Source of the DNA: Dyella sp. S184
Lineage (GTDB): Bacteria; Pseudomonadota; Gammaproteobacteria; Xanthomonadales; Rhodanobacteraceae
Assembly (NCBI RefSeq): GCF_009766065.1
Contig: NZ_LMUE01000012.1
Span: 310,001-374,000 of the forward strand
Direction: 5' to 3'
DNA: 64,000 bases
The translations under genes and the position numbers were made by a program. The notes below the pieces were generated by a model. That model saw only the letters and a program-made list of their open reading frames with translations. It searched no databases and was not told the DNA's origin. Below, piece by piece: positions 8,552-18,941 of the stretch; the first letter of the stretch is position 1, and every line of letters begins with the position of its first letter.

Positions 8552-9822
8552 GCGCGCCGGTCGGTGCCATCGCACCCGAACTGCAGCGCTACGCGGCACT
8601 TGACCAGCGCCTGCTGGCCGCAGTGCGCGGCATCCATATCCTGTCGACGGTGGCCTGGCCGGCCTCGCTGGAGGACCGCATGATTGCGGCCTACGGCAGC
8701 GGTCAGTTCACCTTGCCGGAGGTGACCTATACGCGACCGGATCTGGCTGTCGCACGTGCCGAGCTGGAGGCGATCGAGCGCGAGGCGGGTGATGACGATC
8801 CGCTGGGTGACTACCTGCGCCGCACGGCGGAGTCATGGCGGATCGCTGCGGAGATGCTGGAATCCGTGGGCACGGCGGGTGTCACCGCGCCGTCGATCGC
8901 GCTGTACGGCAAGCCGGGCGACCTGATTCCCGGCAGCCAGCGCAGCAATCTCGATGCCGCGCATTACTTCGTCGAACTGTCCGACGAGCTGGGCGCGGAC
9001 CTGCTGGCCGACGACAGCAGCGTGGACATGTCGGCGACCGTGCTGCGCGACGAGCTGGCAAAGACGCTGGACGATTTCTTCGGTGCCGGCGTGATCAAGG
9101 TCGAGGTGGATTCCGAGCTGACCGCGAAGGCGGCGGCCGGTGCCACCCGCATTCGCCTGCGCGATGGCACCAGCTTCAGCGAGTACGACCGTCACCAATT
9201 GCTGGCACACGAGGCGTTCGTGCACTCGCTGACCGCGCTGAATGGCCGCCAGCAGCCGCTGTTGGCCTCGCTGGCGCGAACCTCGCCACGGGTGACCGCG
9301 ACGCAGGAAGGGTTGGCGGTGTTCGCCGAGCTGATGTCCGGCGCGATCGATATCGCCCGGCTCAAGCGCATCAGCCTGCGCATCCTGGCGATCGACATGG
9401 CGCTGAACGGTGCCGATTTCGTCGAGGTCTACCGCTATTTCAGCGACTGCGGGCAGAGCGTGGCGGACAGTTTCCATTCGGCCCAACGGGTGTTCCGCGG
9501 CGTGCCGCTGACTGGCGGCGCGGCGTTCGCCAAGGACAATGTTTACCTGTCCGGCCTGCTTACCGTTCACACGTTCTTCCGCTGGGCGTTCAAGCAGCAG
9601 CGCATGGATCTGCTGCGCCACCTGTTTGCCGGCAAGCTGACCCTGCACGACGTGATCGCGCTGCAGCCGCATTTCGCCTCCGGCGCGATCCTGCCGCCGC
9701 GCTGGCTGCCGCCATGGATGCAGCATGTGCACGGGCTGGCCGGCAAGCTGGCGTTTTCGGTCTTCATCAACGGCATCCACATGAACCGGGTGCACGGCGA
9801 CGAGCTGTTGCAGAGTGTGTAG
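8548..9822 (+). CDS. QEGLA-motif (DUF1704/MATCAP-like) putative metallopeptidase
   Basis: 424 residues that carry the TQEGLA signature (Gln253-Ala257) of the family often annotated as flavohemoglobin expression-modulating QEGLA protein. The motif LLAHEAFVHSLTALNG contains HExxxH (His221, Glu222, His226); with Glu254 of the QEGLA motif this makes the zinc ligand set known from the eukaryotic tubulin-tyrosine carboxypeptidases of the MATCAP family, which belong to the same domain family. A peptidase role in bacteria has not, to my knowledge, been shown. The gene begins 4 nt inside the preceding membrane-protein gene. No signal peptide is seen, so it is probably cytoplasmic. Confidence 0.85.
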   Translation: MSAPVGAIAPELQRYAALDQRLLAAVRGIHILSTVAWPASLEDRMIAAYGSGQFTLPEVTYTRPDLAVARAELEAIEREAGDDDPLGDYLRRTAESWRIAAEMLESVGTAGVTAPSIALYGKPGDLIPGSQRSNLDAAHYFVELSDELGADLLADDSSVDMSATVLRDELAKTLDDFFGAGVIKVEVDSELTAKAAAGATRIRLRDGTSFSEYDRHQLLAHEAFVHSLTALNGRQQPLLASLARTSPRVTATQEGLAVFAELMSGAIDIARLKRISLRILAIDMALNGADFVEVYRYFSDCGQSVADSFHSAQRVFRGVPLTGGAAFAKDNVYLSGLLTVHTFFRWAFKQQRMDLLRHLFAGKLTLHDVIALQPHFASGAILPPRWLPPWMQHVHGLAGKLAFSVFINGIHMNRVHGDELLQSV

Positions 9823-9932
9823 CGGGGTTATCGGGGCGTAGCAGGGAATCGGTTCGGCTCGCCCCGGTGCTAACATCACAGGTGGTCAGCCGCTTCAGCG
9901 GGCGCCGCCCCTCCCTCAATAAAATCGCATCC

Positions 9933-12224
<2,292 letters not shown>

Positions 12225-12237
12225 TCACGGAGTCTGC

Positions 12238-12261
12238 ATCTGATGAGTCATCTCATCAGAT
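12238..12261. terminator. Hairpin after maeB, possible terminator
   Basis: A perfect 10-bp inverted repeat (ATCTGATGAG / CTCATCAGAT) with a TCAT loop, 13 nt after the maeB stop. It lacks a T-run, so it is weak as an intrinsic terminator and may instead protect the mRNA 3' end or be an operator. Confidence 0.45.
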
Positions 12262-12380
12262 TCGGAAAGAGGATATTGCATCGTTCCACTTGTCGGGAAC
12301 ACCGTGGCTCCGCGAGCGTCCACAGGCGTGATGAGACGCAGCGGCGATAGGCGCGTACCAGACTACTCAGGGAGATTCAG

Positions 12381-13232
12381 GTGAAACAGGATTCAAGGCT
12401 TCGCAAGGCAGCAAAAGGTATTCCGCCGATCTATTGGCTTGCTGGGCTGGCGAAATATGCCAGGTTTCGAATGGAGCTGTCTCGCGAAAACAGGACGTAT
12501 CGCAGCGGAAATTCGTCAAAAACGCCACCACCGATACTCCGGTATCGCGTGCATCGGGCATTCGACGAGGATAGCTATGTGCGCAATGGTCGCACTATCT
12601 CGCAATGTCTTGCCGGCGCGTTTGGTGCAAACGGCGTCCATCTGAAGAACTTGACGATTCTTGATTTCGCCTGCGGCCCGGGTCGGGTCATCAATGAATT
12701 TTCCGGGTTTACGGAGTCCTGCGCGCTGTACGGTTCGGACATTGATGCGGAGGCGATTGCTTGGGCTCAGTCGAATCTGTCGGACGTGGCTCTTTTCTCG
12801 ACGAACACGGCGACCGCACGCACCCGCTATGCAAGCGATATGTTCGACGCAATCTACTGTGTCTCGCTCTTCACCCATCTGGATGAGCAGGCCCAGGACG
12901 AATGGCTGGGTGAAATGGCGCGGTTGCTGAAGCCGAACGGAGTGTTCATTACCACGACCCATGGTTGCTGTGCCATGGATAGCTGCACGCCGCGGGAATT
13001 GGCCGATCTGCAGCGTGACGGCATCGTCTATCGGGTGGATCGGAAGGGGAAATTCAAGGTCGATGGCCTCCCTGATTTCTATCAGACAACATTTCATGCC
13101 GTTGACTATGTAAAGAAGCATTGGGGGCGTTTTCTTTCAGTAGTCGATCACATCGAAGGTGGACTGAACGGTCATCAGGACATTGTGGTGATGCGGAAAT
13201 CCCGCGTCGGTGCTGGTTACAACCCGCAGTGA
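12381..13232 (+). CDS. Class I SAM-dependent methyltransferase
   Basis: 283 residues starting at GTG, preceded by GGGAGA. The SAM-binding motif I is LTILDFACGPGRV (residues ~91-103), the acidic end of strand 2 is LYGSDIDAEAI, and a later motif reads FDAIYCVSLFTHLDEQ, followed by EMARLLKPNGVFITTTHG. These are the features of methyltransferase family 11/25 small-molecule or polysaccharide-associated enzymes; the substrate is unknown. The base composition is clearly less GC-rich than maeB and aceE around it, and codons ending in A or T are frequent, which points to more recent acquisition. It stands alone between the two housekeeping genes. Confidence 0.8.
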   Translation: MKQDSRLRKAAKGIPPIYWLAGLAKYARFRMELSRENRTYRSGNSSKTPPPILRYRVHRAFDEDSYVRNGRTISQCLAGAFGANGVHLKNLTILDFACGPGRVINEFSGFTESCALYGSDIDAEAIAWAQSNLSDVALFSTNTATARTRYASDMFDAIYCVSLFTHLDEQAQDEWLGEMARLLKPNGVFITTTHGCCAMDSCTPRELADLQRDGIVYRVDRKGKFKVDGLPDFYQTTFHAVDYVKKHWGRFLSVVDHIEGGLNGHQDIVVMRKSRVGAGYNPQ

Positions 13233-13329
13233 TATCCACTGTGGTCATGATGGTCGATGCGAGGAGCGGTCCCGCCTGACGCGAGCGATGTGATCTGTCA
13301 CACGGACTGCCCGTTGCCTGTCCGGCATG

Positions 13330-13349
13330 GCCATGCGCTAGCGCATGGC
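13330..13349. repeat. 20-bp perfect palindrome upstream of aceE
   Basis: GCCATGCGCTAGCGCATGGC is fully self-complementary. It sits just upstream of the proposed aceE promoter. It may be a regulator site or a short dispersed palindrome; no second copy was noticed in the window. Confidence 0.5.
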
Positions 13350-13355
13350 TACAAA

Positions 13356-13391
13356 TTGGCAGCCATGTGGTCCAGCGGCTAAACTTAGCCG
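13356..13391 (+). promoter_or_regulatory. Candidate aceE promoter with overlapping inverted repeat
   Basis: TTGGCA and TAAACT are separated by 18 bp and lie ~80 nt before the aceE start. A 7-2-7 inverted repeat (CGGCTAA-AC-TTAGCCG, 13376-13391) covers the -10 box, a usual place for a repressor operator. The promoter match is partial, so the call is tentative. Confidence 0.4.
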
Positions 13392-13464
13392 TTGACCCGC
13401 TGCTTCCCCGACCGCGGGAGTCCCCCTCAAGCCTGGCACCGCAATGGCGCCGCGGAGAATCTTC

Positions 13465-16158
13465 ATGGATCAGCTCGACGATATCCTCAACCAGGACATC
13501 GATCCCACCGAAACCCGCGAGTGGATCGATTCGCTCGATGCGGTGATCCATCACGACGGCACCGAGCGTGCGCACTTCCTGCTGGAACGGATGGTGGATA
13601 CCACCCGTCGCTCCGGCGGCTACCTGCCGTTCGATCCGACCACCGAATACGTCAACACCATCGCGCCCGGCAACGAGGCAAAGATGTCCGGCGATGCCGC
13701 GATGGAATGGCGCATCCGCACGCTGATCCGCTGGAATGCGATGGCGATGGTAGTGCGTGCAAACCGCAAGCCGGGCGAACTGGGCGGCCATATTGCCAGC
13801 TTCGCTTCGAGCGCGACGCTGTACGACGTCGGCTTCAATCATTTCTGGCGTGCGCCGAGCGCTGACCATCCGGGCGACCTGGTATTCCACCAGGGCCACT
13901 CCAGCCCGGGCATTTATGCGCGCTCGTTCCTCGAAGGCCGTCTGGCCGAGGACCAGCTCGACCTGTTCCGCATGGAAGTTGTCGGCAAAGGTCGCGCGCT
14001 GTCGTCGTACCCGCATCCGTGGCTGATGCCGGATTACTGGCAGGTGCCGACGGTGTCGATGGGCCTGGGTCCGATCCAGGCGATCTACCAGGCGCAGTTC
14101 TTCAAGTACCTCGAGCATCGTGGCCTGGTGCCGAAGAGCGACCGCAAGATCTGGTGCTTCCTCGGTGACGGCGAGACGGACGAGCCGGAGTCGCTCGGTG
14201 CGATCTCGCTGGCCGGACGCGAAGGTCTGGACAACCTGATCTTCGTGGTCAACTGCAACCTGCAGCGTCTGGACGGCCCGGTGCGCGGCAACGGCAAGAT
14301 CATCCAGGAACTGGAAGGCGTGTTCCGCGGCGCCGGCTGGAATGCACTCAAGCTGGTCTGGGGCAGCTACTGGGATCCACTTCTCGCGCGCGACACCAAG
14401 GGCGTGCTGCGCAAGCTGATGATGGAAACCGTCGACGGCGAATACCAGGCATGCAAAGCGTTCGGCGGCGCATATACGCGCGAGCATTTCTTCGGCAAGT
14501 ATCCGGAGACGCGCGAGATGGTCGCCAACTTGAGCGACGACGACATCTGGCGGCTGAACCGCGGTGGCCACGATCCGCACAAGGTCTACGCGGCCTATCA
14601 CGCGGCCTCGAACACCAAGGGTATGCCGACGGTGATCCTGGCCAAGACGGTGAAGGGTTACGGCATGGGCGCGGCCGGCGAGTCGCAGAACCCGACCCAC
14701 CAGCAGAAGAAGCTGGACGAGGAGGCGGTGCGGCATTTCCGCGACCGTTTCCAGATTCCGATCAGCGACGACAAGCTGAAGGACGTGCCGTACTACCACC
14801 CGGGCAAGGAGTCGCCGGAAGTGCAGTACATGCTGGAGCGGCGCCAGGCGCTCGGCGGCTTCCTGCCGCAGCGCCGGCGCAAGGCCGAGGCGAAGCTGAA
14901 GACGCCGGAGCTGGCTGCGTTCGAGCAGATCACCAAGGGCACAGGTGAGCGTGAAATTTCCACCACGATGGCGCTGGTACGCGGCATCAACCTGTTGTTG
15001 CGCGACAAGCAGCTGAGCGAGCGCGTGGTACCGATCGTCGCCGACGAGGCGCGCACGTTCGGCATGGAAGGCATGTTCCGCCAGATCGGCATCTATGCGC
15101 CGTTCGGCCAGAAGTACAAGCCGCAGGATTCTGATCAGCTGCTGTACTACCGCGAGGACCAGAAGGGCCAGGTGTTGCAGCAGGGCATCAGCGAGGCCGG
15201 CGGCATGGCCTCGTGGATGGCCGCGGCGACCAGCTATTCGATCAGCAACCAGGCGATGCTGCCGTTCTTCATCTACTACTCGATGTTCGGCTTCCAGCGC
15301 ATCGGCGACCTGTGCTGGGCCGCCGGTGACATGCGCTCGCGCGGTTTCCTGATTGGCGGTACGGCCGGCCGCACCACGCTCAATGGCGAAGGCCTGCAGC
15401 ATGAGGACGGCCATTCGCACCTGATGTCCGGCACGATCCCGAACGTGAAGTCGTATGACCCGACGTTCTCCTATGAGGTTGCGGTAGTCCTGCAGGACGG
15501 CACGCGCCGGATGATGCAGGAGCAGGAGGACATCTACTACTACATCACCGTGATGAACGAGAACTATAGCCACCCTGATCTGCCGCAAGGCGTCGAGGAC
15601 GGCATCATCAAGGGCATGTATTTGTTCAAGGATGGCGGCAAGCCGAAGAAGGGTGAGCCGCGCGTGCAGCTGCTCGGCTCGGGCACGATTTTGCGCGAGG
15701 TTATCGCCGCGGCCGAACTGCTGGAGAAGGACTTCGGCGTGAAATCGGACATCTGGTCGTGCCCCAGCTTCATCGAGCTGCGCCGCGACGGCTTCGATGC
15801 CGAGCGCTGGAACCGTCTGCACCCGGAAGCGGAGCAGCGCGTGCCGTATGTCACCGGCCTGCTTGAGGGTCGTCAGGGTCCGGCGATCGCCGCCACCGAC
15901 TACGTGCGTGAATTCGCCGACCAGATCCGCGCCTTCATGCCCGATGGCATGCGTTACACCGTGCTCGGCACCGATGGTTTCGGTCGTTCGGACACGCGTG
16001 CGCACCTGCGCGAGTTCTTCGAGGTCGATCGCTACTGGATCGCGCATGCTGCGCTGGCCGCACTGGCGAAGGACGGCAAGGTCAACGCCAAGGACGTCAG
16101 CCGGGCGATCAAGGAATACCGGCTCGATCCGGACAAGCCGAATCCGCAGACGGTCTGA
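13465..16158 (+). CDS. aceE: Pyruvate dehydrogenase E1 component (homodimeric type)
   Basis: 897 residues, as expected for the single-chain E1 of proteobacteria. It decarboxylates pyruvate on thiamine diphosphate and transfers the acetyl unit to the lipoyl group of E2. The thiamine diphosphate motif starts with LGDGE (233-237) and ends with NCN, with LAGREGLDNLIFVV between. Other conserved stretches include HQGHSSPGIYARSFLEGR, IGGTAGRTTLNGEGLQHEDG and LGTDGFGRSDTRAHLR. The ATG was chosen because the upstream seven codons are not conserved-looking. The E2 and E3 genes are not adjacent but 24 kb downstream on the same strand. A strong terminator follows, so it is a single-gene unit. Confidence 0.97.
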   Translation: MDQLDDILNQDIDPTETREWIDSLDAVIHHDGTERAHFLLERMVDTTRRSGGYLPFDPTTEYVNTIAPGNEAKMSGDAAMEWRIRTLIRWNAMAMVVRANRKPGELGGHIASFASSATLYDVGFNHFWRAPSADHPGDLVFHQGHSSPGIYARSFLEGRLAEDQLDLFRMEVVGKGRALSSYPHPWLMPDYWQVPTVSMGLGPIQAIYQAQFFKYLEHRGLVPKSDRKIWCFLGDGETDEPESLGAISLAGREGLDNLIFVVNCNLQRLDGPVRGNGKIIQELEGVFRGAGWNALKLVWGSYWDPLLARDTKGVLRKLMMETVDGEYQACKAFGGAYTREHFFGKYPETREMVANLSDDDIWRLNRGGHDPHKVYAAYHAASNTKGMPTVILAKTVKGYGMGAAGESQNPTHQQKKLDEEAVRHFRDRFQIPISDDKLKDVPYYHPGKESPEVQYMLERRQALGGFLPQRRRKAEAKLKTPELAAFEQITKGTGEREISTTMALVRGINLLLRDKQLSERVVPIVADEARTFGMEGMFRQIGIYAPFGQKYKPQDSDQLLYYREDQKGQVLQQGISEAGGMASWMAAATSYSISNQAMLPFFIYYSMFGFQRIGDLCWAAGDMRSRGFLIGGTAGRTTLNGEGLQHEDGHSHLMSGTIPNVKSYDPTFSYEVAVVLQDGTRRMMQEQEDIYYYITVMNENYSHPDLPQGVEDGIIKGMYLFKDGGKPKKGEPRVQLLGSGTILREVIAAAELLEKDFGVKSDIWSCPSFIELRRDGFDAERWNRLHPEAEQRVPYVTGLLEGRQGPAIAATDYVREFADQIRAFMPDGMRYTVLGTDGFGRSDTRAHLREFFEVDRYWIAHAALAALAKDGKVNAKDVSRAIKEYRLDPDKPNPQTV

Positions 16159-16197
16159 AATCAGCGAGCCCGTCGTTCGGGCGCATGGTGAGCCGAT

Positions 16198-16227
16198 TCA
16201 AAAAACCGCCGAGTGGCGGTTTTTTGA
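16198..16227 (+). terminator. Intrinsic terminator after aceE
   Basis: A perfect 13-bp stem (TCAAAAAACCGCC / GGCGGTTTTTTGA) with a GAGT loop, ending in T6. It lies 40 nt after the aceE stop and is a textbook rho-independent terminator, symmetrical enough to act in both directions. Confidence 0.93.
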
Positions 16228-16555
16228 TGGATGCGGTTCGGCCAGCGCGTCCTGGTGGAGCGAATGTCACGGCACGATGGGCTGCGATGTCTTTCGTGGG
16301 CATGGCAGGTTGTTTGGTGCGCAAAAATTCAGCATGGCCGTCGCATTCTGTGGGGTGTCATCACTGCCAGCGATGCGCGGGACAAGCTTTGCGCCATGAC
16401 AGCCATGGGTGTCGCCACGGATCGGTGGCGTCGGCGCAGCAGCGGTGTCCGTGCGGCTGTACGAGCGGTCATGTCATTGCGTGGAGCAGCGACTGCGCCC
16501 ATGGCGGTCGCCGGTGTTTTCATCAGGTCATCTGACCATACGAAGGATGGAGACT
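16228..16555. other. Intergenic region, no gene recognised
   Basis: About 330 nt between the aceE terminator and the OmpA-domain lipoprotein. Short open frames exist on both strands, but they have no ribosome binding site with a matching start and their codon choice does not look coding. The last part must hold the promoter of the lipoprotein gene; I see no clear boxes. Confidence 0.5.
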
Positions 16556-17095
16556 ATGAACAAGACCATACACATGAGCATGATCGCGTCTGCTGGCGCC
16601 GCCGTGCTGCTGGCGGGTTGCTGCCCCTGTCCCGTCTACCGAGCCAGGCCGGTGGTGGTGATGCAGGCCCCGCCAATGCAGCGAGAAATGCCGGCACCGG
16701 CACCGATGGTCGAAAACCGGCATGAGACGCTGGGGGCGGATGCGCTGTTCGCTTTTGGCCGATCCGACATCAACAGCCTGACTGGGCGGGGCCGCAGTCA
16801 ACTGGATCGGCTGGTGGCGGAGTTGCATGAGGCCAGGAGCATTCATGCAGTGGGTCTGGTCGGCTACACCGACCGGATCGGTGACCGCGCACAGAACGAT
16901 GACCTTTCACTGCGGCGCGCCAATGCGGTGCGCGATTACCTGGTCGGGCATGGCGTGGATGCTGGCCTGATCACCACCGAAGGCCGCGGCGACGCCGATC
17001 CGGTGGTCGCCTGCCCGGACCTCACGGGCCAGCGGCTGCGTGACTGCCTGGCGCCGAACCGGCGCGTGGAAGTGAATATCCAGGCGGTCAGGTAA
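16556..17095 (+). CDS. OmpA-family peptidoglycan-associated lipoprotein
   Basis: 179 residues. The signal peptide ends in a lipobox, LLAGC (Cys22), so the protein is probably lipidated and outer-membrane-anchored. After a Pro-rich linker (~30-52), residues ~60-179 form an OmpA-like domain: LFAFGRSDINSLTGRG, VGLVGYTDRIGD, LSLRRANAVRDYLVGHGVD, GRGDADPV and NRRVEVNI. This domain binds the diaminopimelate peptide of peptidoglycan through Asp and Arg residues present here (TDRIGD, NRR). Cys residues in VACPDLTG and RDCLAPN may form the usual disulfide. GGAG lies about 6 nt before the start. It ends near a hairpin shared with the convergent downstream gene. Confidence 0.9.
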   Translation: MNKTIHMSMIASAGAAVLLAGCCPCPVYRARPVVVMQAPPMQREMPAPAPMVENRHETLGADALFAFGRSDINSLTGRGRSQLDRLVAELHEARSIHAVGLVGYTDRIGDRAQNDDLSLRRANAVRDYLVGHGVDAGLITTEGRGDADPVVACPDLTGQRLRDCLAPNRRVEVNIQAVR

Positions 17096-17117
17096 ATCGG
17101 CGGCGCAGAACTCCCAC

Positions 17118-17153
17118 ACTCAATGACCGGATGCGTGCATCCGGTCATTGAGT
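17118..17153. terminator. Perfect 17-bp inverted repeat between convergent genes
   Basis: ACTCAATGACCGGATGC and its exact reverse complement are separated by 2 nt. It lies 22 nt after the lipoprotein stop and 20 nt from the end of the convergent gene. There is no T-run, but place and stability suggest a shared transcription stop. Confidence 0.6.
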
Positions 17154-17172
17154 CACTTAGCTTCCTGACGAT

Positions 17173-17505
17173 TCATTCGTCGTCGCGGCTGCGAAACACG
17201 TGACGCAGCAGCAGGAACGCACCGATGGTGCCGGCGACAATCGCCACGCTGGCCGTCGGATGGCGATTCACTTGGCGGCGCAGGCGGCGATAGTGATAGT
17301 TCGCTTCGTCGGCGAAGTCCTCGGCCGCATTCGTCAGCCGTTGGCTGTAATGATTGCCGCGCTTGCCAAAGCGTTCGCCAATGCTGCGGCCACGATCGAA
17401 CAGGCTCTGCGCACTGCTGGCGGCGCCATCGGCGTAATGACGTACGCGCTCGCCAGCCTGTTCGCCGGCGTCGCGGATCTGTCGCTCGATATCACGATTA
17501 CGCAT
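17173..17505 (-). CDS. YqjD/ElaB-like (DUF883-type) small membrane protein
   Basis: 110 residues: a hydrophilic, helical, Arg/Glu/Ala-rich stretch (1-78) and one C-terminal membrane helix (ASVAIVAGTIGAFLLLRHVF, ~85-104) with a charged tail RSRDDE. This layout, with the RRLRRQVNRHPTASVAIVAG junction, resembles the YqjD/ElaB family of inner-membrane proteins reported to bind ribosomes in stationary phase in E. coli. The resemblance is by architecture, so the function is inferred. An AGGAG ribosome binding site stands 7-8 nt before the ATG. Confidence 0.7.
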   Translation of the reverse strand: MRNRDIERQIRDAGEQAGERVRHYADGAASSAQSLFDRGRSIGERFGKRGNHYSQRLTNAAEDFADEANYHYRRLRRQVNRHPTASVAIVAGTIGAFLLLRHVFRSRDDE

Positions 17506-17611
17506 CAGTCTTCTCCTCGCTATCTGAAATGACAGGTTGCCAGCGGGGTTGTGAGCAGTGTGTGGACAACGGCTGCGGATGCTGTTGTCCGTTCAGCTAT
17601 GAAGTGCGCAA

Positions 17612-18283
17612 TCAGCCACCAAGCTTGTATTCGCCGCCCTTCTGCAGCGCGCGCTGGTACGCCGGTCGCGCATGGATTCGCTGCAGGAATGCTGACAGCC
17701 GGGGGTAGCTGGCATCCAGCCCCCCACGTGCTGCGAAGGCTTCCAGCGGAAAACTCAGCTGAATATCGGCCGCACTGAACTCGTTGCCGGCAAACCATTC
17801 ACTCTTGCCCAGTTCGCCTTCCAGGTAATCCAGATGCAGCTTCAGCTGCGGATCGACGAAGCTGTTCATCACTTTGTGTGCGATGCCTTTGGCGATCGGC
17901 TTCACGAAGAACGGTGCAGGTGCGGTTTCGACCCGACGGAATACCAGCTTCAGCAGCAGCGGTGGCATCGCTGAACCTTCGGCGTAATGCAGCCAGTAGT
18001 TGCAGCGCAGGCGCTCTGGCGTGCCGTGCGCGGGAATCAGCGTGCCGGCGCCATAGCGGTCGGCGAGGTATTCGATGATCGCGCCGGATTCGGCCAGGGT
18101 GAGCTCACCATCGGTGATCACCGGCGACTTGCCCAGCGGATGCACCGCGCGCAGTTCCGGCGGCGCCAGCATGGTCTTCGGATCGCGCTGGTAGCGCTTG
18201 ATCTCGTATGGCACGCCGAGCTCTTCCAGCAGCCACAGGATGCGCTGGGAGCGCGAGTTGTTCAGATGGTGGACGGTGATCAT
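17612..18283 (-). CDS. Glutathione S-transferase
   Basis: 223 residues. The N-terminal thioredoxin-like domain has NNSRSQRILWLLEELGVPYE (Ser11 in the catalytic position or close to it), the cis-proline segment GKSPVITDGE and the glutathione-binding ESGAIIEYL. The helical C-terminal domain contains WFAGNEFSAADIQLSFPLEA, the N-capping box and hydrophobic staple of GSTs. Typical roles are conjugation or peroxide reduction with glutathione; substrate unknown. The ATG overlaps the end of the upstream membrane-protein gene by 4 nt, so the two form an operon. Confidence 0.9.
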   Translation of the reverse strand: MITVHHLNNSRSQRILWLLEELGVPYEIKRYQRDPKTMLAPPELRAVHPLGKSPVITDGELTLAESGAIIEYLADRYGAGTLIPAHGTPERLRCNYWLHYAEGSAMPPLLLKLVFRRVETAPAPFFVKPIAKGIAHKVMNSFVDPQLKLHLDYLEGELGKSEWFAGNEFSAADIQLSFPLEAFAARGGLDASYPRLSAFLQRIHARPAYQRALQKGGEYKLGG

Positions 18284-18873
18284 GGTGGACTGCCGAGAAA
18301 GGTGGGTGATGCGGTCACCGGGCTGAATTCGCGTTGTACCGCGGGACTGCATAGGCGCTTGATGATCCAGCCGAACAACACGCTGAAGCCAATGGCCATG
18401 ATCGTGCCGAAAATCTGCATCGCCAGCATGAAGCCATGCATGCCGTCGGCAAAGTGTGCAGGCGCGTTGGACGGCAGTTGCATCATCTGCTGCATCGAAC
18501 CCATGAGCCACCACTGGAATATCAAGCCGAGCAATTGATAGGCGATGGCGAAACCCATCAGCCCGATGAAGAGCAGGCGGCCCCAGTTGCGTCGCAATAG
18601 AAGGCCGATGGCGGCGATCAAGGTGGTGATCGACAACAGCAGGAAGACGCGGAAAAACCAGATCATGTGGCCGAACACCCAGTCCATTGGTGCCGGCATA
18701 TTCGGAGGCATAGGCTGAGTGGCCATCTGCTGCTGCATGGCCGGCAGGAATACCAGCTGAAGCATCAGGTTCTGCAGCAGGCCAATCAGCGTGGCGAAAC
18801 CAGCGAGGCAGACGAAGATCCAACCCAGGATGGTGACGAAGCTGGAGCGGATCGGTGGTGGCAATGCGGACAT
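18280..18873 (-). CDS. Four-helix membrane protein of unknown function
   Basis: 197 residues with four predicted membrane helices (~11-45, 68-92, 99-122 and 150-172), a Met/Pro/Gln-rich loop after the first helix (QQQMATQPMPPNMPAP) and another Met/Gln-rich loop (GSMQQMMQLPSNAP). AAGGAG precedes the ATG by 8 nt. It is the first gene of a two-gene operon with the glutathione S-transferase. I do not recognise a family; the Met-rich loops could bind a metal but that is speculative. Confidence 0.7.
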   Translation of the reverse strand: MSALPPPIRSSFVTILGWIFVCLAGFATLIGLLQNLMLQLVFLPAMQQQMATQPMPPNMPAPMDWVFGHMIWFFRVFLLLSITTLIAAIGLLLRRNWGRLLFIGLMGFAIAYQLLGLIFQWWLMGSMQQMMQLPSNAPAHFADGMHGFMLAMQIFGTIMAIGFSVLFGWIIKRLCSPAVQREFSPVTASPTFLGSPP

Positions 18874-18941
18874 CGGTATGCTCCTTCAACAAGATCCAGC
18901 ATTGCAGATCGACCTGTGTTCCGTCTCGTTCGCGTGGCTGG

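Noticed and set aside
8835-9932. Long plus-strand frame joined in phase to maeB
   Set aside because: This upstream part is a +1-type shadow of the QEGLA gene. The malic enzyme begins at the ATG at 9933, matching the known family length.
13054-16047. Very long open frame (997 codons) on the minus strand
   Set aside because: It is antisense to aceE, whose protein is fully recognisable. Long antisense frames are normal in high-GC genes with strong third-position bias.
16329-16523. 64-codon minus-strand frame in the aceE downstream gap
   Set aside because: No ribosome binding site and no sign of a protein family; the codon pattern is not convincing.
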